This document shows, piece after piece, positions 45,650 to 64,000 of a stretch of 64,000 nucleotides of DNA. How positions within the stretch are numbered: the stretch's first letter is position 1; each line of letters begins with the position of its first letter. A program made the position numbers and the translations under genes. This DNA comes from Euryodendron excelsum (Eukaryota > Streptophyta > Magnoliopsida > Ericales > Pentaphylacaceae): the NCBI GenBank assembly GCA_033060915.1, contig CM065386.1, forward strand, positions 10,316,001 to 10,380,000, written 5' to 3'. The notes beneath the pieces are model-generated. The model was not told where the DNA came from. It made no database searches and saw nothing but the letters and a program-made list of their open reading frames with translations.

Positions 45650-47990
45650 CAAGAAATGTTGGTAATTGATCCCGTCTTTTTCCCATTTTCATTTTTGTGA
45701 TCTATTATTTTACAGGGCTATGTTCACTGCCTTTATTTTTGGTGGTTTTTAGATGAGGACTTCTTCAGCCTTCGCTTTAGGTGGTTTTCAGCATCAGGAT
45801 TTCTTAAATATAAACAAAAAAATGAACAGAGCAAAATTACAATAGTTCTTTTCTAGCTATCCTTCGGCTTTTTACCATAATACCAATATGCAAGTTTAGT
45901 AGAACGGATGAAGTACTACAAGCGGTATTTATTTTGCGGGATGGAATAAAGAATCCTATGATGTTAAATCTCGGGATTACAAATTTGAAGAAGGGTTAAT
46001 TTTATAATCTTGCCTCCAATTCCAAATTTCTCGATTCTTTATCCTACATAATGCAAGGATTATTTGATAAATGGCTCTGTTAGAATTGCTTATCTCGATC
46101 TTTTTTTACACAAGTAAACACGGATTAAGGCTTAACACAGTAAAAGACTGTCCGACTTATTTATCCTGCTTTGAGGATCAGGGCCTGTTTCATACTTAAC
46201 AGAAATCATTTGTCTTACGATAATATCACTTTTATACCCGAACTATTTTGATAAAACTGAATCCGAACTTTATGTTAAAAAAAATGACACAGTTGAGCTC
46301 TATGGATCTGTCTTAGATTTATAACATATATTAATTCCTGCATAAATCTCTTTTATTTTCTTTAAAAAACAAAAAACAAAAAACAAAAAACAAAAAAGAA
46401 GAAACGTGACTGATTTTATTTGAGAAATCCTTTTAGGGTTAATTACACTTTGTATCTTTATATTTTACATTAAATTTTACTTGAGGACATTCATTTTCAA
46501 TTGTAACAATTAAGTATTTACACTTTCAATTTGTTGTAATGTTAATTTTCTGTTTGAAAAATGGACAAAAAATTCACGTGATAACTATATGGCTTTTTTC
46601 AAGAGATAAATATGTAAAATTTTAACCCATTTTTAGCCCCAAAGACTCACATGCGTTTCACGTGAATTGAATTGAGAGTTTTTACATAAACCTTAATTAT
46701 AATCATTTGAATTAATTACACATAATTTTGGAGTGATTTGAGAGGAATTTATGGTAGATTATTTGGAAGAAGCATGATTTTACGTCTTTGTCTTTTAAAA
46801 AAGGCAACGTGCTTGTTATATGTGAATTTTTCGTCAATTTTTCAAACAAAAGTTAGCATAAAGTTGACATTGCAATAAATTAGAAGTACATGTGCTTAAT
46901 TGTTACAATTAAAAGTGAAGGTCCTGAAGTGAAATTTAATATAAAGTGTAAGGATGCAAAGTGTAATTAACCATCATTTTAAGACAAGTTGATTCATACC
47001 AACTTTAATACATCAATTATTAGAGTCATCGTCTTTGGACAAGTTTCAAGGAAAAAAAGCATCAACAAGAACTTGAGAGCCATGAATTGACCATGGAGGC
47101 CGTAACGTGTTGCAGGTGGTTCCGATGGTAGGGCTGAGCCTCCTATATATGTAGCTGGGGGAGAGTCAGCGTGGTGCCTTACTGCTATAGTTAGGAACGG
47201 CATGCATGTGTTACTTGGTAACTATTTTGAAGTGGTAAATTATGAGTGAATGGGATGTTTAGAATGGTTGAAATTGAATAAATGATATGGGTTGTGTCCT
47301 CACTCCTTATATATAGGTTTGGTTCATGTGTTTGGTTTGATATCAAATTTCCAAATGAACAAGGATTCCTCCCGTCTAGGCTGGAGGAACTCTTGCTGTC
47401 TTATGTTCACCAGTACACTAAACGCAGAACACTAAAGAGTCACCTTTTAAAACTGTGCTGCTAGATTCTTGCTATTTTTCATGTGATTACTCTCTCCGCC
47501 AAACATACTGAAATAGAAAACAAGAACATGAACATATGAGAAAATGGTACGCCGTCACATACAAAAAGAAAATATGAATTCTACCACCCAAGTTGCTAGA
47601 AATTTCTATCCTCTCCAAATAGGATCGGTTTCAAGTTCAAAACACTTTGTTTGGTTTTGTGAATTGAATTATTCTATTTTGAGTTAACTAATTTAGAATC
47701 ATCAAAGTTTAATGTCATATTTTTAAAGCTCTTAAATCAAGCGAGTTGATGATTCGTCAGACCATGGACCAAACAAGCATTAGATTTCGTCTTTCTAAGC
47801 TAATATTATTTTCTAACAATGTATTTTACAATTTTATTAGACACCGAAAATGAAAATAAATTTTTTTTGAAATAAAAGATTATAAAAATTTTACAGTCAT
47901 TTTACCCTTTTAACTTGACAGAAAAAGAAAACCAAAAAAATAAAAAGAAAAAACTGAGTCAACCCACCTCAAGATACAAGTCGGGTTTAA
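45650..47990. other. Intergenic region
   Basis: No supported gene. A short (AAAAAAC)n tract lies at about 46364-46397. A minus-strand stretch at 46994-47203 is open and somewhat GC-rich, with a TATATATAG sequence near 47144-47152, but its product is not recognisable and I do not call it. The right end leads into the leader of the next gene. Confidence 0.5.
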
Positions 47991-48140
47991 CCGGTCCACA
48001 TTGCAACCCTAACTTTTGGTTGTTTAACAGTGACCTACGACTGTATCTATAGTGAACGCATGTTGGAGCTGAGGTTCCTGTCCGTCTGTCTCTCTCTCGT
48101 GTCAGTTCCTCCATTTCTCATCGAATCTTATCATTCGCAG

Positions 48141-49566
48141 GTACCTCTTTTGCTGTTTCTATTGATCGAATTTCAAGTAAAACCTTGCTCTGATTCTATG
48201 CATATCAAGTAATAATATATATACAAAGTATATGTGCATACATTATATATGAAAAAATGTCATAGAAGTCTTCAGAATCGTCTAATAATACATACTCCTC
48301 TTGTTCCGCTTTGTTTTGTTTGTGCAATTGAGAGAAGCGAAAGAGAATTTATAATCTACTGCAATAAAGCGAAAATTTACCGGTGTTTGGTTGTACAGAA
48401 GCGAAATTTTTTTCCTATTTTCCGGTGTTTGGTTGTACGTAAACTACCGAAATGACTTACCAATTCCATTTCGGTAAGTTATTTTCCAGATCATCGTATA
48501 GTGTAGGCGCTTCGACAAGTGACGACGTCCAGAAGAAAATGACAGTGGGATGGTTTGCACTTGCCCTTTCTTTGCTGTCAGGAACCATTCTTAATCGCCG
48601 GAAACTGGTTTCGACTACGATAATCTTCATTAGATCCAAACCCATAGATTGACAGTCTTGGTCATTTTTGACAGGTTTCTGCTGTATTTAATTTGGATAG
48701 AAAATTTTCAGTTTCAGTCGATTCTTTGTTAGTGGGTTCAATTCAAAGCAAAGTCTAATCTCTTCATCTCTGTAGCTAATGTTGGTTTTTAATTTATATA
48801 GCCACTCGTGTCAATGGGAAGCTATGACTCCATCATCTTGCTTGTTAATTGTTCGATAAAATTCCTAAATGGAACAACCTTCAATTTCTTCTTGTATTTT
48901 TGGAGCATTGAGTGTCTAATCTAGGTTAATTTGAATCGAAAATCACATATTGTTGGTTATATGGATCCTTAATTTGAGTCTATTGGATAATACACTCGTA
49001 GGTGTTTGATGAAGTGCCTCTATAACTTAGGTGTATGGAAATTAGAGTATTGGGCTTGCGGTAAATGGGCAACTAGCAATTACTGGGGTTACCTTGCTAG
49101 AATCTTTTCCCATATATTTCTTTTCAAGTTAGCAACCAAACACCAAAAAAATATCGCCTCCGTATTTATTTTACACTGAAAATGTTTTTCATTAAAAATA
49201 TTTTCCAAGTAGAATGTTTTACATAAAAACAAACGGAGCCTTATTGTTGTTTTGAGTGATTTAAGTGTTTTTCTCATTATTTTGGATGCAGTTGTGCTAT
49301 ACATATATTTTTATATATATAAGTATATATGTAGGTGTATGTATGACAGTATGAGTATAGATATATGTTTACTTCATTCTTCATTATCAATGGATATCCA
49401 TTTTGATTCTTTTGTCATCCTCAGTTCTGAAGACAGAGTCTCCTTGGATTTTTTAGGAAATAAGTATAACCAATCTCACAATCGGGGCTATGCCATCTTT
49501 GCTCCTACTGGGTGAAATGCTTGGTTGTTGGCACTGAAATGATTCAAGGACTCAATTGATTGTTAG
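48141..49566 (+). other. Proposed 5' leader intron of the one-helix protein gene
   Basis: An AACCCTAAC-type telo box near 48004 and a pyrimidine-rich leader end at TTCGCAG|GTACCT (GT at 48141). A TTGTTAG acceptor ends at 49566, eighteen bases before the ATG. The interval is T-rich and non-coding. This is inferred from the splice signals only; an alternative acceptor (GGCAG) lies inside the proposed first codons. Confidence 0.4.
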
Positions 49567-49584
49567 ACCACCTTTTTGGTAACA

Positions 49585-52383
49585 ATGCTTTGGGTTGGCA
49601 GAGGATTATGCTCGTTGCATAGACAAATGCATACACTATCCCGTAATGGTCCCGGTGAAACCCTGAAGAGGAAGGTTGCCGAGATGGAGAAGATGAGGAA
49701 AAGGAAGAACCCTAAAAAGGATCAGTTATTTGTAGAAGTTCCAGAGCCAAAAACATTCCTTGACACAGCAACTATGCCGATGATTCTCACTGCTGTTGGA
49801 GTTGCACTGTTTGCGAAGCTCCTGATGATGGTATACTGAGTTGAGATGCATTTCTATATGTTCCCTTTAACTCTGGATCTGCAATTATCTCTTTAGATCT
49901 CACGTAATTTGCATGGTGTTTATCTGAATCCAATTAATGAAGTAGCAAATCTAAAAGTTTGAAACAATATTTCATGGGTTTGAACTCTTGTCACAATCTT
50001 CCATTATTACAAATCTAAATTTAGACCTGCCTCATTGATGTTTATTGTGACTTCCATGAAGTAGCAACAACATGGCATGGTTAGGAATTAGGATAAGGTT
50101 TCAGGTAATCTGATCGGTGGGACTAATCTTGGTGATTCCCTTCTTTGCAGTATGTAGTTACTCTTAACTTTCTGTGATCTGTAATTGTATAATTGGTTAT
50201 TAGTGACTTGTGATTCAACTACTAGTAAAAATGGCATGCCTCATAAAGTTTGGGTCTTAAATGTAGAGTTTTCATGTTGTTTCTTTTCATAATAACTCCT
50301 CTCCCCTGACAACAATTTTGCTTGCCTGAGAAGGTAGTCAGTCAAATTGATTGATTCTATACTTACCAAAATTAAGGTGATTAATCTGGTATACTGGCAG
50401 TATGATGACTCCAAATCCCAAGAGATGATTGAACGCAAAATACAGCATGCTCCTGCTGGTCAAGGCACAGTTAGGATGCTTACCCGTGAGGAGTGGGAGG
50501 AAATTAAAGAAGTGCGGCCAAGGACTCCATTTGAATCAAAGCTTGCACGCCCAAATGCACGAATAAGAACTGGGGAACCATTACACATGGTAAAGCTCAA
50601 TTGTCTTGTCATTTATCATTCTTTTCAACAGATCGATGTGGTCAAATTGGTTATTTCAAGGTCTTGCTAATACTAGAGTGTAAGGGGTAAGGGTGTTCTC
50701 CAACATCAATTTATGGATGTATTGTGTTCAATGGTAGCCTTTGCTAACTGATCTTTGATAATTGATTATCAAATTAGTAAATAATTAAGTTGTGGTAATG
50801 TTTCCATTTTCTTTTATGGCTGATGATGGAGGGTCCATAAGTCATGGAAACATTTTGATAGAGTTTTCTCTTTAGGAAAACTGAATGTTGTGATTTCAAT
50901 CATCTTTAATGTCCTGTTTGATTTGCAATTTTGATAGTTTCAATCATCTTTAATGTCCTATTGGATTTGCCATTTTTGTAATGCACATACAAGTATAGAG
51001 TCAGTCCATCCCCGTGGGACATCCAAATGTCCACAAATTTCTAGGATTATTCAAACTTGCAAATAGTAGGTGCTTTGTTGGTATTCTTACTTTTAGGTAA
51101 TTGACTTTTGTGGTGTACTGCATATATTTATATATACTCGGCTTTTGCACCATATATTTTCTAAAAATCATTGGGATCTACAGCTTTGAGGCACTTTCTA
51201 GGTTAACATGGGAGGCCGCAGAATTATAGTAGTGGGGTGTTCTAATCTTCTATTTAATGCGGATTACAAAAGGCTGGAGCTATATATGCTTGCAGTTATG
51301 TTTGATTTAGGGTCACAGTATTTCTCTTTTGTTACTCTCTTTAAGCCCCAGTTCCAAAGCAGCCGAGTCATCAACAATAGAAAGAGAGTGAGAAACAATC
51401 GGATCAAGAAAGATCGAATCACTATGCATATCTTGGTGGTCATTATAGCGGTTCCTTCTGATCCGGTGAAAAGAATTGGAGCTAAGAAAAGACTAGTTTG
51501 AAGAATCCTAAAAAGGGTATTCATGATATTTGGTTGAGGCATTCTTTTGAAACTCTCCTCCAGGTTATGTGATAATATCAAAATTCGTCTATTACAACTG
51601 TTGTCAGGTTCCTTTTCTAGGGAACCAAGCCTCTATTTCTCAAGAATTAATAGTTCTTATGACATGAATTTGAGACCCTTAATTCTTTCTTGGATTCAGA
51701 ACCACGTTTTCTTTAATTTCCATCGATTATGTATAGGCAACGACACATTTTTAATCTCATCTTCCATTTTCCCTTATCACCTTCCGCATTCTTGATAATT
51801 TATATGTTGTTTACAGTAGTGTAGTAGGGAACTATTTACACCATGCTCAGTTCTTTCCAAGGCTTCCCCCAACCCAATGCGTGAACCTTTCAATATGCAG
51901 TCTGTCTTACAGCTTCCTGGGAAGGCTCAAAATTTAGCTATTTCGTTTGTTGAATAAGATCTGTACATAGTTATAATCGGCAGCCAACCTTCTTAACCCA
52001 GGTCTGTTACCACGATGGAATCCTGATCATGTTGTTCTATTTTTACTCCACAGCTAAAAACAGTTTACTATGGTAACTGATGGAATTGTTGGCATGGTAT
52101 AGCACACAGTTAGGAAGCACCAGATAACGTTTCACTACCCCATATATTCACATTGAATGGATTGTGCTTTGGGCATGTGCTTAGTTCTATTCCTAATCTT
52201 CTCGTTTCTGGAAGTGTCCATGGGTGTGTCCTTGTGTGTATATGCATCTACCTTGGTTGACTGTGACATGGTTGATGTTTATTTACTTGTTTTCCGCAGG
52301 AGGATTTGAAGGATTGGACTATCGATGTGCTCACAGATGCACTCACGCGAGCTGAAGAAACTGTTAGACACAGGCCCAAGTGA
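49585..52383 (+). CDS. Small single-helix protein, probably mitochondrial, unknown function
   Basis: Three exons (49585-49830, 50401-50589, 52300-52383), all phase 0, give 172 residues. The N-terminus (MLWVGRGLCSLHRQMHTLSR) has Arg/Leu/Ser but no acids, as in a mitochondrial targeting sequence. A Lys/Arg/Glu-rich helix (about 26-46) follows, then one membrane segment (about 62-82, TMPMILTAVGVALFAKLLMM), and a soluble tail containing ERKIQHAPAGQGTVRMLTRE, RPRTPFESKLARPNARIRTG and DWTIDVLTDALTRAEETVRH. I recognise this as a conserved, uncharacterised plant protein type but cannot attach a function. The layout (presequence, one helix, charged tail) resembles small inner-membrane accessory subunits. 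The strongly conserved-looking tail and clean splicing (GTATAC, GTAAAG donors; CAG acceptors) show it is a real gene. The start is less certain than the rest, because an acceptor lies close to the ATG. Confidence 0.72.
50894..50981. repeat. 44-base tandem duplication in intron 2 of the one-helix protein gene
   Basis: Units begin TTTCAATCATCTTTAATGTC at 50894 and 50938 and differ at a few bases. It lies within the intron between the second and third coding exons. Confidence 0.85.
51208..51800. other. Unassigned stretch in intron 2 with long open frames on both strands
   Basis: This part of the intron has open frames of 97 codons (+, 51208-51501) and 105 codons (-, 51264-51581), and then 82 codons (+, 51547-51795). 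The base composition is less T-rich than the flanking intron. The encoded peptides are not recognised. It could be an inserted fragment, for example of organellar or transposon origin, but I could not match it to any known gene. Confidence 0.25.
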
Positions 52384-53560
52384 ACTAGTTCTTAAAATAG
52401 GTTTAGTTACTTGTCTCCTCATCGGCCATGATTTCTTGACGGGCATTGGAAATCTTCAAAGGAGTTGATGCTAGATGTACATCTGGTGGATACAGGCTGC
52501 AAATGGCAAAACAATGCAACTGCAATGGCTATAGCATGCAATTAGAAGCCATCTACAGCTGCCAATTTGTGCAGGGTCACCTCCTTAAAACGTAATGTAA
52601 TGCGATAAGTTGCAGTTACATCCATTTTAACAACTTCATATTTTGATTGAATTCTTGTGCCAATGGTGGTGGTATTGTGAAGAATAATGCTATACAACCA
52701 GAAAATTCGTACAGAATTTATCATCAGAATGATGAGGTTAAGTTGTGGGTCTATCACTTTAAAATAAAGAACCCACTAAGATGTTTGTTTATTATAAAAT
52801 TATCATTATTATATCATTTTGGTGTAGAATTTTTTATAAAAATTTTAAAAGAATAACATTTTTTGTATTGTGAAATGTCATCGTCTTCCATGTATGTTAC
52901 TTGCTAAGCACAGTAACATTATTTTATATAAAAAAATTTTGTTATATTGACTAATGTTATGTTTAAAATTTGAATTTATCAAAATAAAAACAGATGAAAA
53001 GAAAAATGTAAAGGGAAAGACTTATTTTTTCTCTCATTTTTTTTTTTTTTGGGGTCATCACAGAATCCTTGGTTCAAGTATGGAAAAAATTTTTGAACCT
53101 GCAGATGGGTTTTGTATCATCATCACTTATGTCACCTGAAGGGACATCTGGCAAGATAATACAGGCCTTTAATGTCTGCTCCTGTATGCATATATATACA
53201 TTATATACAAGTATCTATATTAGAATGTTCTACTTCTAGAATCTGTATCATCTCCCAATTCCAATACAACCAGGCCCAGGCCAGTGCATTATTGGATTAA
53301 TTGCTGGCAGAGTTATATTATTCTGCTAAGAAAAACGACAGCGTTTTCTTGGCACTGCATGAAAGTGAGCGTCCGGTTGAGTAAGCAACTATAGAGATGC
53401 GTGCCCTGAGCACGTGTCGAGCAGCTACCCGACACTCTGCTTTGCAACCACGCCACTCTCGTTCCCCACTCTCTGTGGGAATTCCACGTGTCCGACGTTA
53501 CAGTTGGTCCAGTTACGGCTTTCGTTTTCAGGATTGTAATACCAAAACTGCCCTTTGGCA
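52384..53560. other. 3' region of the one-helix gene and LACS8 promoter
   Basis: No additional gene. It includes the 3' untranslated region on the left. A partial copy of the inverted-repeat element family lies at about 52951-53040 (ATGTTATGTTTAAAATTTGA followed by A- and T-rich sequence). The LACS8-type gene promoter is on the right. Confidence 0.5.
52951..53052. mobile_element. Partial copy of the MITE-like family
   Basis: The sequence CTAATGTTATGTTTAAAATT at about 52951 resembles the left ends of the elements at 8909 and 39890. It is followed by A-rich then T-rich sequence, ending in a T run at about 53039-53050. A matching right inverted end was not found, so it appears truncated. Confidence 0.3.
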
Positions 53561-53686
53561 TCAACCCTTTACATATTCGCCTCGAGCCTTTCAGAGCTTT
53601 CATCGTTTCACTTCCCTGCTTTTTCAAGCTCACTCAAAAGAGAACAAAAAAACAGTAACAGACTTTCGCTTCGTCTCTCTCTGAAG

Positions 53687-54820
53687 GTAAATCATTTGAT
53701 CTTCTTTCCAAAATTCTATTTGTTTCTCGAGAAAAAAGTTTTCCTCGGTTCCCTGCAAACAAACGTCACCACCTTTGATCTTTTTAGTTTAAGTTTCTTC
53801 TCAATATAAAAGTTTGTCGCCTGTATAAGTTGTTGCGTAATCAATGGGCTGTTGCGTGTTTCCTAGGGTTTCGAGTGAGGTTGTTTTTCTTTTTCAATAT
53901 TAGTTAAGGTAGGCTTGATTGTGATCGTGAATTCGTGACTGCGCTCACAACTTGTTTGTGAATGAGATTTGTTCTTTTTATCATCCGTATGTATTTTGAT
54001 GAACATTATTTGTGATGATCTTCATGTTAAGAAGTACAAGTGCATTGTCTGATCCATATGTGACGTTGAAAATTTTGATGCAAAATGTGAAGCAATTTGC
54101 GAGTTAAGACATGACTTTTAAATTGTTGTGTCCTTCTCTTTCCTTTGATTTTTTTGTTTTAATTATTAGAATTGGGTGAACTATAAGAGTGAATTACAAC
54201 TTTGTAACTTATAAATGTTAGTTTTCTTACATTGCCACTTTTGCATCACGATCAAGGTTATGTGTAGCAGTGTAGGATAAATTCATGTACACAATCGGAT
54301 ATTGATAAGTTCTTGTGAACGAATCTTTTTTTTTTTTTGGTATTTATAATTATGTTCTACAAAAATTATCGCAGTAAATATATTAGGATAGAATTGGGCT
54401 GTCGAATCATAACTTTCACCAATCTGATGCCGAATGTGAGGTGGCTTGCAAGTTGACTTTAAATTGTTTGTATCTCTTTCCATGCTGTTTATTTACCAAA
54501 ATTTAATGCATTATAAGTTAGAGCACATTTTCTTCTCTCTTTAGGACATACAACTGTGTGTCTAGAGTTTATATGGCAACTTATGTAATAGGAATATAAG
54601 TTAAAAACGAATCTGCAAGGAATTGATTTTGACATTTTGAGGTCATAGTTCTTAAATTTCTTCTCCGTAATTTGATATCTGCCAATGATTTGACTAAAAA
54701 TGTGAGTTTAGTTAGTTGTTTCTGTGTTATGCTAAAATTTCCAAACACAATTCTATTTCTATACTTAGATCAGTGTAGATTATGTTTGATTTACAATACT
54801 TCTTCTTAAATTTATATTAG
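53687..54820 (+). other. Proposed 5' leader intron of the LACS8-type gene
   Basis: A donor CTGAAG|GTAAAT (GT at 53687) follows a CT-rich leader, and an acceptor TTATATTAG ends at 54820, 43 bases before the ATG. The interval is T-rich and has no coding content. Confidence 0.5.
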
Positions 54821-54863
54821 GACTCGGTTTACTTTTGAAAAGGAATGCTAAAGATCATATAAA

Positions 54864-61698
<6,835 letters not shown>

Positions 61699-63938
61699 AG
61701 CATGTCAGTCATCTACATGTTTGCCTCTGCTATGGTCACTTTTTTCCTTTTACCAAAAAAACCAAATTGATGCAACAATTTTCCTCACGGGGAGTTTTTG
61801 GTTGATTTGCTATTGTTTTGAGATATAGTGTTCTGTTTCAGTAGAAAGAATATCTGATGATGGGTTTAATGAAATATCCCTGTCCACGATCAACGGAGCT
61901 TGGATATATGCGTGTATGTATCTTTGAAATTTTCCTATTCAACTTGTGTCTTGGAATCCTTGGGTGCGGCAGCTTTGCTTCCCCTCTTCATTAAGAAATC
62001 TTAGAAATGGATACCCGGAAGCCAGAATTCGTGAGCCATTTCTCTTCTGAAGATGTTGGGCTCAATGGAACTGGCACTGATGCTAATGAGGGCCTTAGAA
62101 GAAGATACAAAGCAGTACCCAAGAATGGAATCAGTGACAAGGGAAGAAGCCAAGAGTCTTTGCCATGCCTGGAAAAGAACGTCTTCTTCTCTCCTTTAGT
62201 TTTGTGTATTTTTCATAATACATACATATATATCTACATATATCTATATATATACTTTGGTCCAATTACAACAGGCTGCGCACAAGGGGTAGCCCTACAC
62301 CTGCCCCCGACACCCCCCTACTTGGTGAAGGCAAGATTTGTATCAATTCTCTTAGTATGGAAACCAAGTAGACATTAGTTAACTAATAACTAGGCTTGCT
62401 GCCATTTCCACGATTGGCCATGGGCTTCATTGGCAGTGAGCTAGTAAGATTTATTTCTAGGTGTATTGTATTTTCTTTTTCTTATTCTACTGTAGGTTTT
62501 AATTAATAGTCTGACCAAAGGATTAGGGCTAGTTGAATTCAGTGATCCTTCAAATGTCAAATTTTTGCTAGTGCAGTATATCAGAAATGAATAAAGATCT
62601 AAAACTCGCCGTCAAAATCAAGAAGCTTCGTTGAGAAGGGTAGCCCAACCAGCCATTTTATTTAGGTTAGATCTGCATCTTCTTCTTTCCTTAATAATTT
62701 TGTTTTTTTTGTTTTTGTGTGGAAATTTTAATGTCATCCTTAGCACTGAAATTCTCTGTTTGAATGCTCATACTCTAGTGCAAGGAGATTAACATTAACA
62801 TAACCTAGAGTGTTACTAATAGTTGTTTTTTTACCTCTCTCCATATTTGCTTTTTCTCATTTAGCCTACCTCTTGCTCTATATGTGTTAATCCACCTTAA
62901 ACTACACTAGAGGGCTGCCACGACTTGTGTGGTGCACTCGAATGCATGTAATAGAAATTATATAGATAAGAGTTATAGAAATAGACACTCGAATGCGTCA
63001 CATTATTCTTGTTTATTCCTTATTAGGTGGGTTTAGTACGTGTGTTTGGGATCCACTTGGTTAGAGTGTTGTGGTTCTCTTAAATAATTATTCATGTGCT
63101 AGATATGAGTTTGTGGATGATTATGTCATTATTGCCCTCCACTCCATAATAATTAAGACGACAACAGGATAGGTTCGATACGGGTTTGACTAAATTTTAC
63201 TTCGTCTCTAATAAGAAAACTCCACCTTATATCTTGTTCCCAATTCGTGACAGGTTAAACTTTCCCATCTCATCTCTGTCCTATTTAAGCTAATCGGGAT
63301 TCCGGTTAAAAACAAGTTAAATCTGTATAAAATTTCAATATAAAAATTATTCTTTAAAAATAAAAATAATACAAATTACACCAGTACAAACACAATATAA
63401 AATTGAGAAAGAAAGATGCTAAATCTAAAAAATATTAAATAACATCAAAATCTAAATATTTACTTGTATATACTAAGAATATTTTGTACTATTAAAGCAT
63501 AATAAGAGCATGTGGAAATTTTATAATATAATTGGGATGGGATGACCTAAACACTATCACATTCCAAATTAGCTTTAGATTTTGTTTTTTCACATGACTC
63601 GTCCTTAACTCGTTTATTTATACCCCAAACTCTTCCTATTGGGGGCGGAGTAAACCATAATTCGGATTTTGCAGGCCAAATTGTCATTCCTATAAAAATG
63701 GAAGATTTTTGAATTAGTGATTTTTAAATTACTTTTTTTATAGAAGAAAATATTAAAAAGATTTCAATTTTGAAAACATATTCTCTATTTGTATATCGGT
63801 AAATTATTGGGAGCCAATAACGCGCCGTTTAACAACCGTCAAAACGAACAACCATTGCTTTAGAGCCTTACTCCCGTCCCTCCAGCTTCGGCAGATAAGG
63901 TTTTCATTCTCAAGCTCTTCTCTCTCTCCAATCCATCC
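61699..63938. other. Intergenic region downstream of LACS8
   Basis: The first few hundred bases are LACS8 3' untranslated sequence. At 62007-62378 there is an open frame described separately, and about 62265-62335 holds a GC-rich block ending in CCCCCGACACCCCCCTAC. From 62400 on the DNA is AT-rich with no supported gene until the leader near 63850. Confidence 0.5.
62007..62378 (+). other. Unassigned open frame, possible gene fragment
   Basis: An ATG-initiated frame of 123 codons about 300 bases after the LACS8 stop. The first 57 codons have coding-like composition (polar, DVGLNGTGTDANEGLRRRYK and on) and differ from the AT-rich surroundings. The rest runs into TATA microsatellite and a GC-rich block and looks non-coding. 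It might be an orphan exon or decayed gene, or chance sequence within the LACS8 3' region. No family was recognised. Confidence 0.25.
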
Positions 63939-64000
63939 ATGGCAGAAGCTTCCAGAATCCTCCACACCACCCTCTTTCCCACTTTCTCGACCCTGACTCA
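63939..64000 (+). CDS. 5' end of a further gene (truncated by window)
   Basis: After a CT-rich leader (TCTCTCTCTCC), an ATG in excellent plant context (ATCCATCCATGGCAGAAG) opens a frame of 20 codons to the window edge without a stop. The start Met-Ala-Glu-Ala-Ser followed by a Ser/Thr/Leu/Phe-rich stretch with few acids could be a plastid or mitochondrial targeting sequence. Too little is visible to name the product. Confidence 0.55.
   Translation, partial: MAEASRILHTTLFPTFSTLT

Noticed and set aside
46994..47203. Minus-strand 69-codon frame preceded by a TATATATAG sequence, considered as a small peptide gene
   Set aside because: The TATA-like sequence falls inside the frame. No signal peptide or known peptide motif is present, and the product is not recognised.

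Overview
The window is nuclear DNA from a dicot plant. It has large intron-containing genes with GT-AG splice sites, AT-rich intergenic DNA, many (CT)n/(GA)n microsatellites, and proteins belonging to plant-specific families (XERICO, GIP1-like, PADRE, LACS8). The lineage cannot be fixed from the sequence alone; a woody eudicot, possibly an asterid, is only an impression. I assembled ten protein-coding genes, the first 62 bases of an eleventh, and one tRNA gene. For multi-exon genes I read the splice sites by eye. In all five multi-exon models (6, 11, 11, 3 and 2 coding exons) the phases add up to an uninterrupted frame.

Layout, left to right: intergenic DNA to about 3.35 kb; a XERICO-type RING-H2 E3 ligase gene (+) with a 1.7 kb leader intron; a short serine-rich-like protein gene (-, 6.9-7.2 kb); a 563-residue type II membrane protein resembling O-fucosyltransferases (-, 10.9-12.6 kb); a two-exon ARM-repeat protein gene (-, 14.4-18.8 kb); a PADRE/DUF4228 gene (-, 21.7-22.4 kb); an eleven-exon GBF-interacting-protein-1-like gene (-, 24.9-37.9 kb); a divergently oriented six-exon hnRNP/Musashi-like two-RRM gene (+, 40.9-43.7 kb); tRNA-Phe(GAA) (+, 45.6 kb); a three-exon gene for a small one-helix, probably mitochondrial protein (+, 49.6-52.4 kb); an eleven-exon LACS8-type long-chain acyl-CoA synthetase gene (+, 54.9-61.7 kb); and the start of another gene at 63939.

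The genes do not form a pathway or cluster; this is an ordinary gene-rich plant segment. XERICO (ABA/drought signalling), GIP1-like (G-box factor partner) and PADRE (stress-responsive family) all touch stress regulation, but co-location looks incidental. I found no undescribed biological system.

The most interesting structures are mobile or duplicated DNA inside and between genes. A recent ~272 bp tandem duplication in LACS8 copied a splice acceptor plus the first 24 nt of exon 8 into the upstream intron. A 663 bp hAT-like non-autonomous element with near-perfect 8 bp target duplication lies in the GIP1-like gene. A small family of inverted-repeat elements (8.9, 39.9 and partly 53.0 kb) shares a GCTATGTTT-like end.
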